Source of the DNA: Candidatus Latescibacterota bacterium
GTDB taxonomy: Bacteria; Latescibacterota; 4484-107
NCBI GenBank assembly: GCA_030613045.1
Contig: JAUWMS010000062.1
Coordinates: 1 to 9,097 of the forward strand
Length of the DNA: 9,097 bases
Direction of reading: 5' to 3'
Part shown: positions 1 to 5,011 of the stretch, one piece after another
Layout: the number at the start of each line of letters is the position of its first letter
Position numbering within the stretch: position 1 is the first letter of the stretch
Notes under the pieces: model-generated
What the model saw: only the letters and a program-made list of their open reading frames with translations
Database searches by the model: none
Told to the model about the DNA's origin: nothing
Made by a program: the position numbers and the translations under genes

Positions 1-1122
1 CTGCGGGAAATCATGGAATCCGAGGAATTTGTAAATTCACCCGCCAACATTCCGCTTGCCCTGGGGAAAACCATCGCAGGAGACCCCTTCTGCGCGGATC
101 TGGCTGCCATGCCGCATCTGTTGATCGCCGGGGCCACGGGAAGCGGCAAATCGGTGTGCATCAATACCTTGATTTCCAGCATCCTTTTCAAGTCTTCGCC
201 CGAGGACGTGCGCTTCATTATGGTGGACCCCAAAATGCTGGAATTGTCCATGTACAACGACATTCCCCACCTGATGACCCCGGTGGTCACGGATCCGAAA
301 AGAGCCTCCGAGGCCCTCCGATGGGGCGTGGCTGAAATGGAAAAACGCTATCGCAGCATGGCCCAGTTGGGCGTGCGCAACATCGAGGAATACAACAGCC
401 GCCTTGCGGTCATGCGTTCCGAGCTTCGGGACGACGACGATCCTCAGGTGACACTGCCCGCTCCGTTGTCCTATATCGTGGTGATCATAGACGAGTTGGC
501 TGATCTGATGATGGTCGCCTCCAAAGACATCGAGGACTCCCTGGCTCGTTTGGCGCAGATGGCCCGGGCCGTGGGCATCCACATCATCATCGCCACCCAG
601 CGTCCTTCGGTGGATGTGATCACCGGAGTCATCAAGGCCAATTTCCCCACCCGCATCGCCTTCCAGGTCGCCTCCAAAGTGGACTCGCGCACCATTCTTG
701 ACGCCAACGGCGCCGAAAATCTCCTCGGACGCGGAGATATGCTCTTCCTTCCTCCGGGCATGCCCGCGCCGATCCGCATTCACGGGGCGTATGTCTCCAG
801 CGAAGAGAGCGAACGGCTCGTCAAATTTCTTAAAAAACAGCGGATCGAGGCACAGCAGGTGGAAATCTTCGACGAAGAAGGAGGAGACCTCTCTTTGGAG
901 GCTTCCGAAGGCCGGGACGAACTCTTCGATGAAGCGCTCGAATTGGTCGTCCGCCACCAGCAGGGCTCCACCTCTTTCCTCCAGCGCCGTCTCAAAATCG
1001 GGTATGCGCGCGCCGGACGCCTGATGGATCAGTTGGAATCCGCCGGCATCGTCGGGGCGGCCAATGGAAGCAAAGCGCGTGAGGTGCTCGCGGATGAAAG
1101 CTATTTGATGGATGACTTCTAA
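1..1122 (+). CDS. ftsK: DNA translocase FtsK/SpoIIIE, C-terminal part (5' truncated by window)
   Basis: Hexameric ATP-driven dsDNA pump that clears and aligns chromosome ends at the division septum and activates XerCD recombination at dif. The frame is open from base 1 (L-R-E-I precedes the first Met at 13), so the gene begins upstream and only the C-terminal 373 residues are present. Counting from the Met at 13: Walker A GATGSGKS at residues 40-47, the VDPKMLELS segment at 71-79, Walker B IVVIIDELADLM at 155-166, ATQRPSVDVITG at 194-205, and ENLLGRGDMLF at 235-245. Residues about 302-350 form the gamma winged helix that reads KOPS sequences, with the family signature QGSTSFLQRRLKIGYARAGR. 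The N-terminal membrane domain and linker would lie outside the window. The stop is followed directly by 7-bp repeats. Family assignment is secure; whether it is FtsK or a paralogue such as SpoIIIE cannot be decided here. Confidence 0.97.
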   Translation: MREIMESEEFVNSPANIPLALGKTIAGDPFCADLAAMPHLLIAGATGSGKSVCINTLISSILFKSSPEDVRFIMVDPKMLELSMYNDIPHLMTPVVTDPKRASEALRWGVAEMEKRYRSMAQLGVRNIEEYNSRLAVMRSELRDDDDPQVTLPAPLSYIVVIIDELADLMMVASKDIEDSLARLAQMARAVGIHIIIATQRPSVDVITGVIKANFPTRIAFQVASKVDSRTILDANGAENLLGRGDMLFLPPGMPAPIRIHGAYVSSEESERLVKFLKKQRIEAQQVEIFDEEGGDLSLEASEGRDELFDEALELVVRHQQGSTSFLQRRLKIGYARAGRLMDQLESAGIVGAANGSKAREVLADESYLMDDF

Positions 1123-1123
1123 A

Positions 1124-1150
1124 ACGTGAAGCGTGAAACGTGAAACGTAA
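1124..1150. repeat. 7-bp tandem repeat, consensus ACGTRAA
   Basis: Nearly four units follow the ftsK stop codon: ACGTGAA (1124-1130), GCGTGAA (1131-1137), ACGTGAA (1138-1144) and ACGTAA (1145-1150). The same unit recurs at 3119-3139. It lies in the ftsK-fumarase gap. No function is evident. Confidence 0.85.
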
Positions 1151-1178
1151 GGGAGAGGACGCGGGACGGTTTGGTTTT

Positions 1179-1210
1179 CTCTGCGTCCTCTGTTCCTTTG
1201 CGGTGAGAAA
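1179..1210 (+). repeat. CTTTGCGGTGAG-family repeat upstream of fumarase alpha
   Basis: The exact 12-mer CTTTGCGGTGAG is at 1196-1207, preceded by the related pyrimidine-rich words CTGCGTCCTC and TGTTC. It ends 11 nt before the fumarase alpha ATG. Exact copies occur at 3892-3903, 4964-4975 and 8373-8384 in the same orientation. Its GGTGA is complementary to UCACC in the 16S rRNA tail and is the only Shine-Dalgarno-like sequence near this start; that role is inference. Confidence 0.8.
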
Positions 1211-1218
1211 TCGGCCCG

Positions 1219-2058
1219 ATGAGAACACTTGCTGTTTCAGCAATTACGCAGGCGGTGAAAACACTTTGTGTGGATGCCAATGTCCATCTCGGTGACGATG
1301 TGGTGAAGGCGCTGCAAAAGGCTATCCCGAAGGAGTCCTCTGAGTTGGCGCGATCTATCCTGTACCAGCTTGTGGAGAATGCGCAGATCGCGGCCTCAGA
1401 CGAGGTGCCGCTCTGTCAGGACACCGGATTTGCGGTCTTTTTTGTGCGGATCGGAGGGGACGTGCGTGTGGACGGCGACCTCGGAGAAGCGATCCAGGAG
1501 GGGGTTCGACAGGGCTATCGGGAGGGATACCTGCGTAAGTCCATCGTGGGCGATCCCCTCCGCAGAACGAACACCGGAGACAATACCCCGGCGGTCATCC
1601 ATTACGATCTCGTGCCCGGGGACCAAATCGAAATCCTCTTCACTCCCAAAGGCGGAGGAAGCGAGAATATGAGTGAAGTCCGGATGCTTCGTCCCGCCGA
1701 CGGGATCGAGGGTGTCCGGACGTTTGTGGTAGATCGGGTGCGGCGATCCGGAGGCAATCCATGTCCTCCGCTTATCGTGGGCGTGGGCATCGGAGGCACG
1801 TTCGAGAAATGCGCCGCACTCTCCAAACGCGCGCTCTTTCGCTGGGTCGGAGCCCGAAATCCCGATCCGTTCTATGCGGACTTAGAGGAGCAGTTGTTGG
1901 AGGAGATCAACGCGCTCGCCATCGGCCCGCAGGGATTGGGAGGACGCACCACCGCCTTGGACGTGCACATCGAGGTGTTTCCCTGTCACATCGCCAGCCT
2001 TCCCGTGGCCGTCAATCTGCAATGCCATGCGGCGAGGCACGGGCGGGCGGTGCTTTGA
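1219..2058 (+). CDS. Class I fumarate hydratase (or L-tartrate dehydratase type), alpha subunit
   Basis: Alpha subunit of the [4Fe-4S] cytosolic hydro-lyase that interconverts fumarate and (S)-malate. It is 279 residues, normal for the stand-alone alpha subunit (TtdA type), and corresponds to the N-terminal part of single-chain FumA/FumB. Cluster-ligand cysteines are placed by family pattern: C66 in PLCQDTG, C182 in NPCPPLIVGVGIGGT, and C269 in NLQCHAARH. Other family blocks are GDPLRRTNTGDNTPA (111-125), PKGGGSENMSE (143-153) and FPCHIASLPVAVN (254-266). The C-terminus is complete. The start has no strong Shine-Dalgarno; the repeat GGTGAG at 1202-1207 is the only candidate. The beta subunit gene is 540 bp downstream at 2598, separated by hicAB, which is unusual because the pair is normally adjacent. 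Fumarase and tartrate dehydratase cannot be told apart by sequence alone; fumarase is more likely given the general genomic context. Confidence 0.93.
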   Translation: MRTLAVSAITQAVKTLCVDANVHLGDDVVKALQKAIPKESSELARSILYQLVENAQIAASDEVPLCQDTGFAVFFVRIGGDVRVDGDLGEAIQEGVRQGYREGYLRKSIVGDPLRRTNTGDNTPAVIHYDLVPGDQIEILFTPKGGGSENMSEVRMLRPADGIEGVRTFVVDRVRRSGGNPCPPLIVGVGIGGTFEKCAALSKRALFRWVGARNPDPFYADLEEQLLEEINALAIGPQGLGGRTTALDVHIEVFPCHIASLPVAVNLQCHAARHGRAVL

Positions 2059-2082
2059 AATTTGGGCTTCAGAGGCAAAGAA

Positions 2083-2120
2083 ATGAGCCAATGAGAAAAC
2101 ACAAGCTGCTAAAAAATTGC
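2083..2120 (+). other. Candidate -1 frameshift/slippage site at the hicA 5' end
   Basis: ATG at 2091 opens a frame reading MRKHKLLK that runs into the A6 run at 2111-2116. In that frame the heptamer is A AAA AAT (2111-2117), an X XXY YYZ slippery sequence. A -1 shift there joins MRKHKLLK to KLLSGSKNIRF and the rest of HicA, an 84-residue product with a normal-looking HicA N-terminus. One extra A in the run would do the same. A Shine-Dalgarno-like AGAGG (2071-2075) is 7 nt before another ATG at 2083 that encodes only MSQ; its TGA overlaps the ATG at 2091. Whether this is recoding, mutation or a homopolymer sequencing error cannot be settled here. Confidence 0.5.
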
Positions 2121-2344
2121 TTTCCGGATCGAAGAACATCCGATTTTCAGAAGCAAAAACATGTGCAGAGGCATTCGGTTTTAGATTGGCACGTATCAAA
2201 GGCAGTCATCATATTTACGTGCATCCCGATGTCCCGGAACGGGTGAACCTCCAGGATATTCATGGAAAGGCAAAGCCATATCAGATCAAACAATTATTGC
2301 AAATTATAGAACGGTATAACCTTCGGATGGAGGATGAAAAATGA
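2117..2344 (+). CDS. hicA: HicA-family toxin (mRNA interferase), 5' end apparently frameshifted
   Basis: Toxin of a type II HicAB pair: a small dsRBD-like RNA-binding protein that cleaves mRNA independently of the ribosome. The diagnostic core is present, GFRLARIKGSHHIYVHP with the catalytic His in GSHH, followed by VNLQDIHGKAKPYQIKQLLQIIERYNL. The open frame from TTG at 2117 gives 75 residues, but that start has no Shine-Dalgarno and removes the usual first residues. Homologues typically begin M...KLLKK-LSGSKN, which is recovered if translation starts at ATG 2091 and shifts -1 on the A6 run, giving 84 residues. The gene overlaps hicB by 4 nt (ATGA), so the two are translationally coupled. 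Base composition is AT-rich compared with flanking genes (25/60 G+C at 2161-2220; 20/60 at 2281-2340), suggesting acquisition by transfer. Family call is strong; whether a functional toxin is made is uncertain. Confidence 0.85.
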   Translation: MLSGSKNIRFSEAKTCAEAFGFRLARIKGSHHIYVHPDVPERVNLQDIHGKAKPYQIKQLLQIIERYNLRMEDEK

Positions 2345-2559
2345 AAGAATATCATATCAATGTCTTCTACAGTGAAGAAGACGAAGGGTATATTGCGGAT
2401 ATCCCCGATTTGAAGTATTGCTCTGCTTTTGGTCCGACTCCGGAAAAAGCGCTGCAAGAGGTATTGACGGCAAAAGAAGCGTGGCTCGAATCCGCCTTTG
2501 CCACCGGGAAACCCATACCAGCCCCTCGTTATCGGCCAGTGATCTATCAAGTTGCGTGA
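2341..2559 (+). CDS. hicB: HicB-family antitoxin
   Basis: Antitoxin partner of HicA. The 72-residue protein is a single partial RNase H-like HicB domain: YHINVFYSEEDEGYIADIPDL, a Cys/Ala-rich turn, GPTPEKALQEVLTAKEAWLESA, then GKPIPAPRYRP near the C-terminus. It ends soon after this motif, so the C-terminal DNA-binding domain (ribbon-helix-helix or helix-turn-helix) of longer HicB proteins is absent. Autoregulation, if any, would need the complex or another factor. The start is well supported: GGAGG at 2329-2333 lies 7 nt before the ATG, which overlaps the hicA stop as ATGA. A strong ribosome site on the antitoxin and a poor one on the toxin fits excess antitoxin synthesis. It lies 38 bp before the fumarase beta subunit gene and shares the lower G+C of hicA. 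Confidence 0.88.
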   Translation: MKEYHINVFYSEEDEGYIADIPDLKYCSAFGPTPEKALQEVLTAKEAWLESAFATGKPIPAPRYRPVIYQVA

Positions 2560-2597
2560 ATAGAACATTCTAACAAATATCCGGGAAAACAGCTTCT

Positions 2598-3131
2598 ATG
2601 CTCCACCTAACCACACCACTGTCTTCAGCCACCGTCCGAAGCCTCCACGCTGGGGATCAAGTCCAATTGAGCGGGGTGCTCTACACAGCCCGTGACGCGG
2701 CCCACCAAAGGCTCGTTGCTTTGCTGGATCGTGGAGAGGAGCTTCCCTTCGATCTTGTTGGACAGGTGATCTACTACGTGGGGCCAAGTCCCGCGCCGCC
2801 GGGGAAGGTCATCGGTTCCGCCGGGCCGACCAGCAGCTACCGGATGGATCCATATACCGTCCCTCTCCTTGAGAGAGGTTTGAAGGGAATGATCGGCAAA
2901 GGCGAACGGGGAGAGGAAGTGGTTCAGGCGCTCAAGGAACACCATGCGGTATATTTTGCGGCAGTAGGCGGAGCCGGTGCGCTCCTCGCTCGATGCATCA
3001 AGAAATCGGAAATCATAGCGTACGAAGACCTCGGCCCGGAGGCCATCCGGCGCTTGGAGGTAGCGGATTTCCCCGTGATCGTAGCGCAGGACAGCACCGG
3101 GGGAAATCTGTATGCCTCACGTAAAACGTAA
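2598..3131 (+). CDS. Class I fumarate hydratase (or L-tartrate dehydratase type), beta subunit
   Basis: Beta subunit completing the class I hydro-lyase, equivalent to the C-terminal domain of single-chain FumA/FumB. It is 177 residues. Family signatures in order: TPLSSATVRSLHAGDQVQLSG with ARDAAHQRL near the N-terminus, YYVGPSPAPPGKVIGSAGPT, SSYRMDPYTVPLLERGLKGM (substrate-binding region), GKGERGEEVVQAL, AVGGAGALLARCIK, and YEDLGPEAIRRLEVADFPVI. It lacks the cluster cysteines, which are in alpha, as expected. No clear Shine-Dalgarno precedes the ATG (only CCGGG at 2581-2585), so its translation may have depended on coupling to alpha before hicAB intervened. The last residues (SRKT plus stop) are encoded by a 7-bp repeat (3119-3139) that appears to have overrun the normal end. 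The enzyme should work only as an alpha-beta complex. Confidence 0.92.
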   Translation: MLHLTTPLSSATVRSLHAGDQVQLSGVLYTARDAAHQRLVALLDRGEELPFDLVGQVIYYVGPSPAPPGKVIGSAGPTSSYRMDPYTVPLLERGLKGMIGKGERGEEVVQALKEHHAVYFAAVGGAGALLARCIKKSEIIAYEDLGPEAIRRLEVADFPVIVAQDSTGGNLYASRKT

Positions 3132-3139
3132 AACGTGAA
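3119..3139. repeat. 7-bp tandem repeat ACGTRAA, second locus, overlapping the fumarase beta stop
   Basis: Three units: ACGTAAA (3119-3125), ACGTAAA (3126-3132) and ACGTGAA (3133-3139). They match the repeat at 1124-1150. The fumarase beta stop codon (3129-3131) lies inside the second unit, so this repeat supplies the last codons of that gene. Confidence 0.85.
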
Positions 3140-3146
3140 ATACGAA

Positions 3147-3195
3147 CCACGGAACAACACAGAATAGTTTTATATTTTTCCGTGTGTTTCCGTGG
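3147..3195. repeat. Imperfect inverted repeat between fumarase beta and the methyltransferase
   Basis: Arms CCACGGAACAACAC (3147-3160) and GTGTGTTTCCGTGG (3182-3195) pair at 12 of 14 positions around a 21-nt AT-rich spacer; the outer 8 bp, CCACGGAA/TTCCGTGG, are perfect. The spacer contains T-runs, but no U-tract follows the right arm, so it is not a standard intrinsic terminator. The right arm runs into GGTAAGACG and GGTGAGACG, words akin to the CTTTGCGGTGAG family. Confidence 0.65.
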
Positions 3196-3239
3196 TAAGA
3201 CGTTCATGTGGTGAGACGTCCATTCAGTGGAGCACCGAA

Positions 3240-3818
3240 ATGCAGATGAACCCCGAATCCCTGAAGCAAGACGTGATGTTTGAAACGCATTTGCGGAGCT
3301 TCCATTTTACCTTTTGCACCACATGGGGGCTGTTCAGTCCCAAGGGCATAGACGCAGGCACGCGGTTATTGATCGAGCACCTTGAGGTGGGTAAACGCGA
3401 CGTGTGTCTGGATCTGGGATGCGGATACGGCCCCATCGGCCTTGTGATGGCAAAATTGGCTCCGAAGGGCAAGGTAATACTAATTGACAAAGATTTTGTC
3501 GCGGTCGAATATGCAGGGAAAAATGCCGCGCGCAACGGATTGGACAATACAAAGGCACTTCTAAGCAACGGCTTCAGCCACGTTCCAGACATCACGTTCG
3601 ACGTGATCGCCTCCAATCTTCCCGCCAAGGCGGGCAAGGAACTCCTCGCTCTTATGATGATGGAATCCAAGCATCGCCTCAAGAAAGGGGGTAAGTGCTA
3701 CGTGGTCACCCTTTCGGGTCTGAAGCCCTACATCAAGCGAACGTTTATGGCGGTTTTCGGGAACTACAAAAAAGTCAAACAAGGAAAAACGCATACAGTG
3801 TCGTTGGGAATGGCGTGA
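3240..3818 (+). CDS. Class I SAM-dependent methyltransferase (MTS-type, RsmC/RlmG-like)
   Basis: Rossmann-fold methyltransferase of 192 residues. Motif I is DLGCGYGPIGL at residues 58-68, followed by an acidic end of beta-2 (LIDKD, 81-85) and NAARNGL (95-101). This arrangement matches the C-terminal domain of the rRNA guanine-N2 methyltransferases RsmC/RlmG ('methyltransferase small'). Motif IV, normally NPP, is NLPA here (SNLPAKAG, 125-132), so the base target is unproven. The N-terminus keeps HLRSFHFTFCTTWGLFSPKGIDAGT, like the stretch before motif I in RsmC relatives, but the extra N-terminal domain of RsmC is absent. ATG 3240 is chosen because GGAG at 3229-3232 lies 7 nt upstream; the frame extends back to GTG 3192, but that part runs through repeat-like DNA. 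An rRNA or other RNA substrate is inference. Confidence 0.85.
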   Translation: MQMNPESLKQDVMFETHLRSFHFTFCTTWGLFSPKGIDAGTRLLIEHLEVGKRDVCLDLGCGYGPIGLVMAKLAPKGKVILIDKDFVAVEYAGKNAARNGLDNTKALLSNGFSHVPDITFDVIASNLPAKAGKELLALMMMESKHRLKKGGKCYVVTLSGLKPYIKRTFMAVFGNYKKVKQGKTHTVSLGMA

Positions 3819-3847
3819 AAACAATGAAGAATGTCCACACCCTCCGC

Positions 3848-3875
3848 ACCAATCACCACTCACCAATCACCAATT
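3848..3875. repeat. 7-bp tandem repeat, consensus ACCAATC
   Basis: Four units: ACCAATC (3848-3854), ACCACTC (3855-3861), ACCAATC (3862-3868) and ACCAATT (3869-3875). It lies in the methyltransferase-argB gap. Related CCAAT words in a 14-bp (2 x 7) arrangement occur at 7741-7768. Confidence 0.82.
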
Positions 3876-3903
3876 TTTGCGCCTTTTTAGACTTTGCGGT
3901 GAG
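3876..3903 (+). repeat. CTTTGCGGTGAG-family repeat upstream of argB
   Basis: The exact 12-mer CTTTGCGGTGAG is at 3892-3903, preceded by the related TTTGCGCC and T-rich DNA. It ends 28 nt before the argB ATG, with AGAGG (3915-3919) between them serving as the probable Shine-Dalgarno. Confidence 0.75.
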
Positions 3904-3931
3904 CATTTGAAAAGAGAGGATAATACGACAG

Positions 3932-4822
3932 ATGAAGGATAGTATCGCCAAAGCAGCCGTGCTGATCAAGGCGCTGCCCTATATTCAGTCCTTTAAGGAC
4001 AAAATCGTGGTCATCAAGTACGGGGGAAGCGCGATGGCCGGGGACGGATCACCGGATACGATTCTGCAGGACGTGGTATTCATGGCCACCGTCGGGATGC
4101 GCCCGGTGATCGTGCACGGCGGCGGGAAGGAGATCAGCCGGCGGATGGCGGAAGTGGGGATGACGCCGAAGTTCGTACATGGCCTGCGGGCGACGGACGA
4201 ACGCGCGATGGAGATCGTGGAGGATACCCTGTTCGGCGAGGTAAATCGGGGGATCGTTCGGGCGGTGGAGAAATTCGGCGGAAGCGTGCTGGGGGTATCC
4301 GGGAAGAATGCGGGGATTTTGCACGTGCGGAAACACATGGCGCTGGTGGAGGACGAAGATTCGGGCGCGGTGAAGAAGGTGGATATCGGATTTGTTGGAA
4401 AAGTGGAGCGCGTGGAGGTGAAACCCATCCTGACGCTGTGTGAGGCGGGCATTATTCCGGTGATCGCGCCCATCGGATTGGGCCCGGAGGGCCGAAGCTA
4501 CAATGTGAACGCGGATACGGCGGCCGGAGAGATCGCGATCGCGCTGAGGAGCGAGAAGCTGGTGTTTCTGACGGACGTGCACGGGATTATGCGCGATCCC
4601 GACGATCCGGGTTCGCTACTTTCCACGCTGCACGTGGATTCGGTGGATGCCATGATTTCGGAGGGCGCGATCCACGGAGGGATGATCCCGAAGGTGGGGG
4701 CATGCCTGAACGCCGTGAAGGCTGATGTCCACAAAACTCACATTATAGACGGCCGGATTCCGCACGCGCTGTTGCTGGAAATTTTCACGGACGAGGGCGT
4801 GGGAACGCAGATCGTGCGATAA
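3932..4822 (+). CDS. argB: Acetylglutamate kinase
   Basis: Cytosolic amino-acid kinase that phosphorylates N-acetyl-L-glutamate with ATP, the second step of arginine synthesis. It is 296 residues. KYGGSAM (29-35) and HGGGKEI (62-68) form the nucleotide/phosphoryl site; RSYNVNADTAAGEIA (188-202) is the acetylglutamate-binding signature; LTDVHGIMRDP (213-223) and GGMIPKV (249-255) with K254 complete the ATP site. The N-terminal helix KAAVLIKALPYIQSF (7-21), absent from the 258-residue E. coli enzyme, and the C-terminal EIFTDEGVGTQI mark the hexameric, arginine-inhibitable class, so feedback inhibition is expected. AGAGG at 3915-3919 is 12 nt before the ATG, rather far. It is the first of the clustered arg genes here, followed after 189 bp by argD. 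Assignment is secure; regulation is inferred from family structure. Confidence 0.97.
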   Translation: MKDSIAKAAVLIKALPYIQSFKDKIVVIKYGGSAMAGDGSPDTILQDVVFMATVGMRPVIVHGGGKEISRRMAEVGMTPKFVHGLRATDERAMEIVEDTLFGEVNRGIVRAVEKFGGSVLGVSGKNAGILHVRKHMALVEDEDSGAVKKVDIGFVGKVERVEVKPILTLCEAGIIPVIAPIGLGPEGRSYNVNADTAAGEIAIALRSEKLVFLTDVHGIMRDPDDPGSLLSTLHVDSVDAMISEGAIHGGMIPKVGACLNAVKADVHKTHIIDGRIPHALLLEIFTDEGVGTQIVR

Positions 4823-4831
4823 AATAAATCT

Positions 4832-4975
4832 CTCACCGCAAAGACGCGAAGGACGCAAAGGACGTCAAGCAAGGCAAGGGTTGAAGTTAAGGAAGGTTAA
4901 GCTTGAGACCACCCAGTTCCGTCTTCTTAGTCTTTTTTCTGTCTTTCTTTGCGCTCTTTGCGTCTTTGCGGTGAG
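4832..4975. repeat. Inverted pair of CTTTGCGGTGAG-family repeats in the argB-argD gap
   Basis: The left arm CTCACCGCAAAGACGC (4832-4847) is the exact reverse complement of GCGTCTTTGCGGTGAG (4960-4975). Beyond the 16-bp exact part, both arms continue with imperfectly matching GCAAAG/CTTTGCG words (to about 4864 and from about 4943). The 78 bases between the arms hold AAGG/GTTAAG-like repeats and then T-rich DNA, with no ORF or clear terminator. This accounts for most of the 189-bp gap. Transcribed, it could form a long hairpin. Confidence 0.85.
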
Positions 4976-5011
4976 CATGCTTTTTTGTGAGTTTGAGAGG
5001 AGGAGAACCCC

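Noticed and set aside
37..957. 306-codon open frame on the - strand opposite ftsK
   Set aside because: It lies wholly antisense to a highly conserved ATPase; the His/Gly/Asp-rich translation has no recognisable domain and fits codon-bias shadowing.
1761..2246. 161-codon + frame overlapping the end of fumarase alpha and the start of hicA
   Set aside because: Most of it is out of frame with a conserved gene and Arg-rich. Only its in-frame ATG at 2091 is of interest, as the possible hicA start before the -1 shift.
3192..3239. Upstream GTG start for the methyltransferase
   Set aside because: It would translate the right arm of an inverted repeat and has no ribosome site; ATG 3240 has GGAG 7 nt upstream.
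3484..3489. TTGACA, a -35-like hexamer
   Set aside because: It lies inside the methyltransferase coding region (encoding part of LIDKD) with no suitable -10 or downstream start.
3848..3875. Tandem repeats as a possible CRISPR remnant
   Set aside because: Units are 7 bp and directly adjacent, with no spacers; no cas genes are present.
4049..4582. 177-codon - strand frame inside argB
   Set aside because: Antisense shadow of argB; low-complexity basic translation with no family resemblance.
4923..4945. T-rich stretch as an intrinsic terminator after argB
   Set aside because: No GC-rich hairpin directly precedes the T-run; the surrounding inverted repeat spans it instead.
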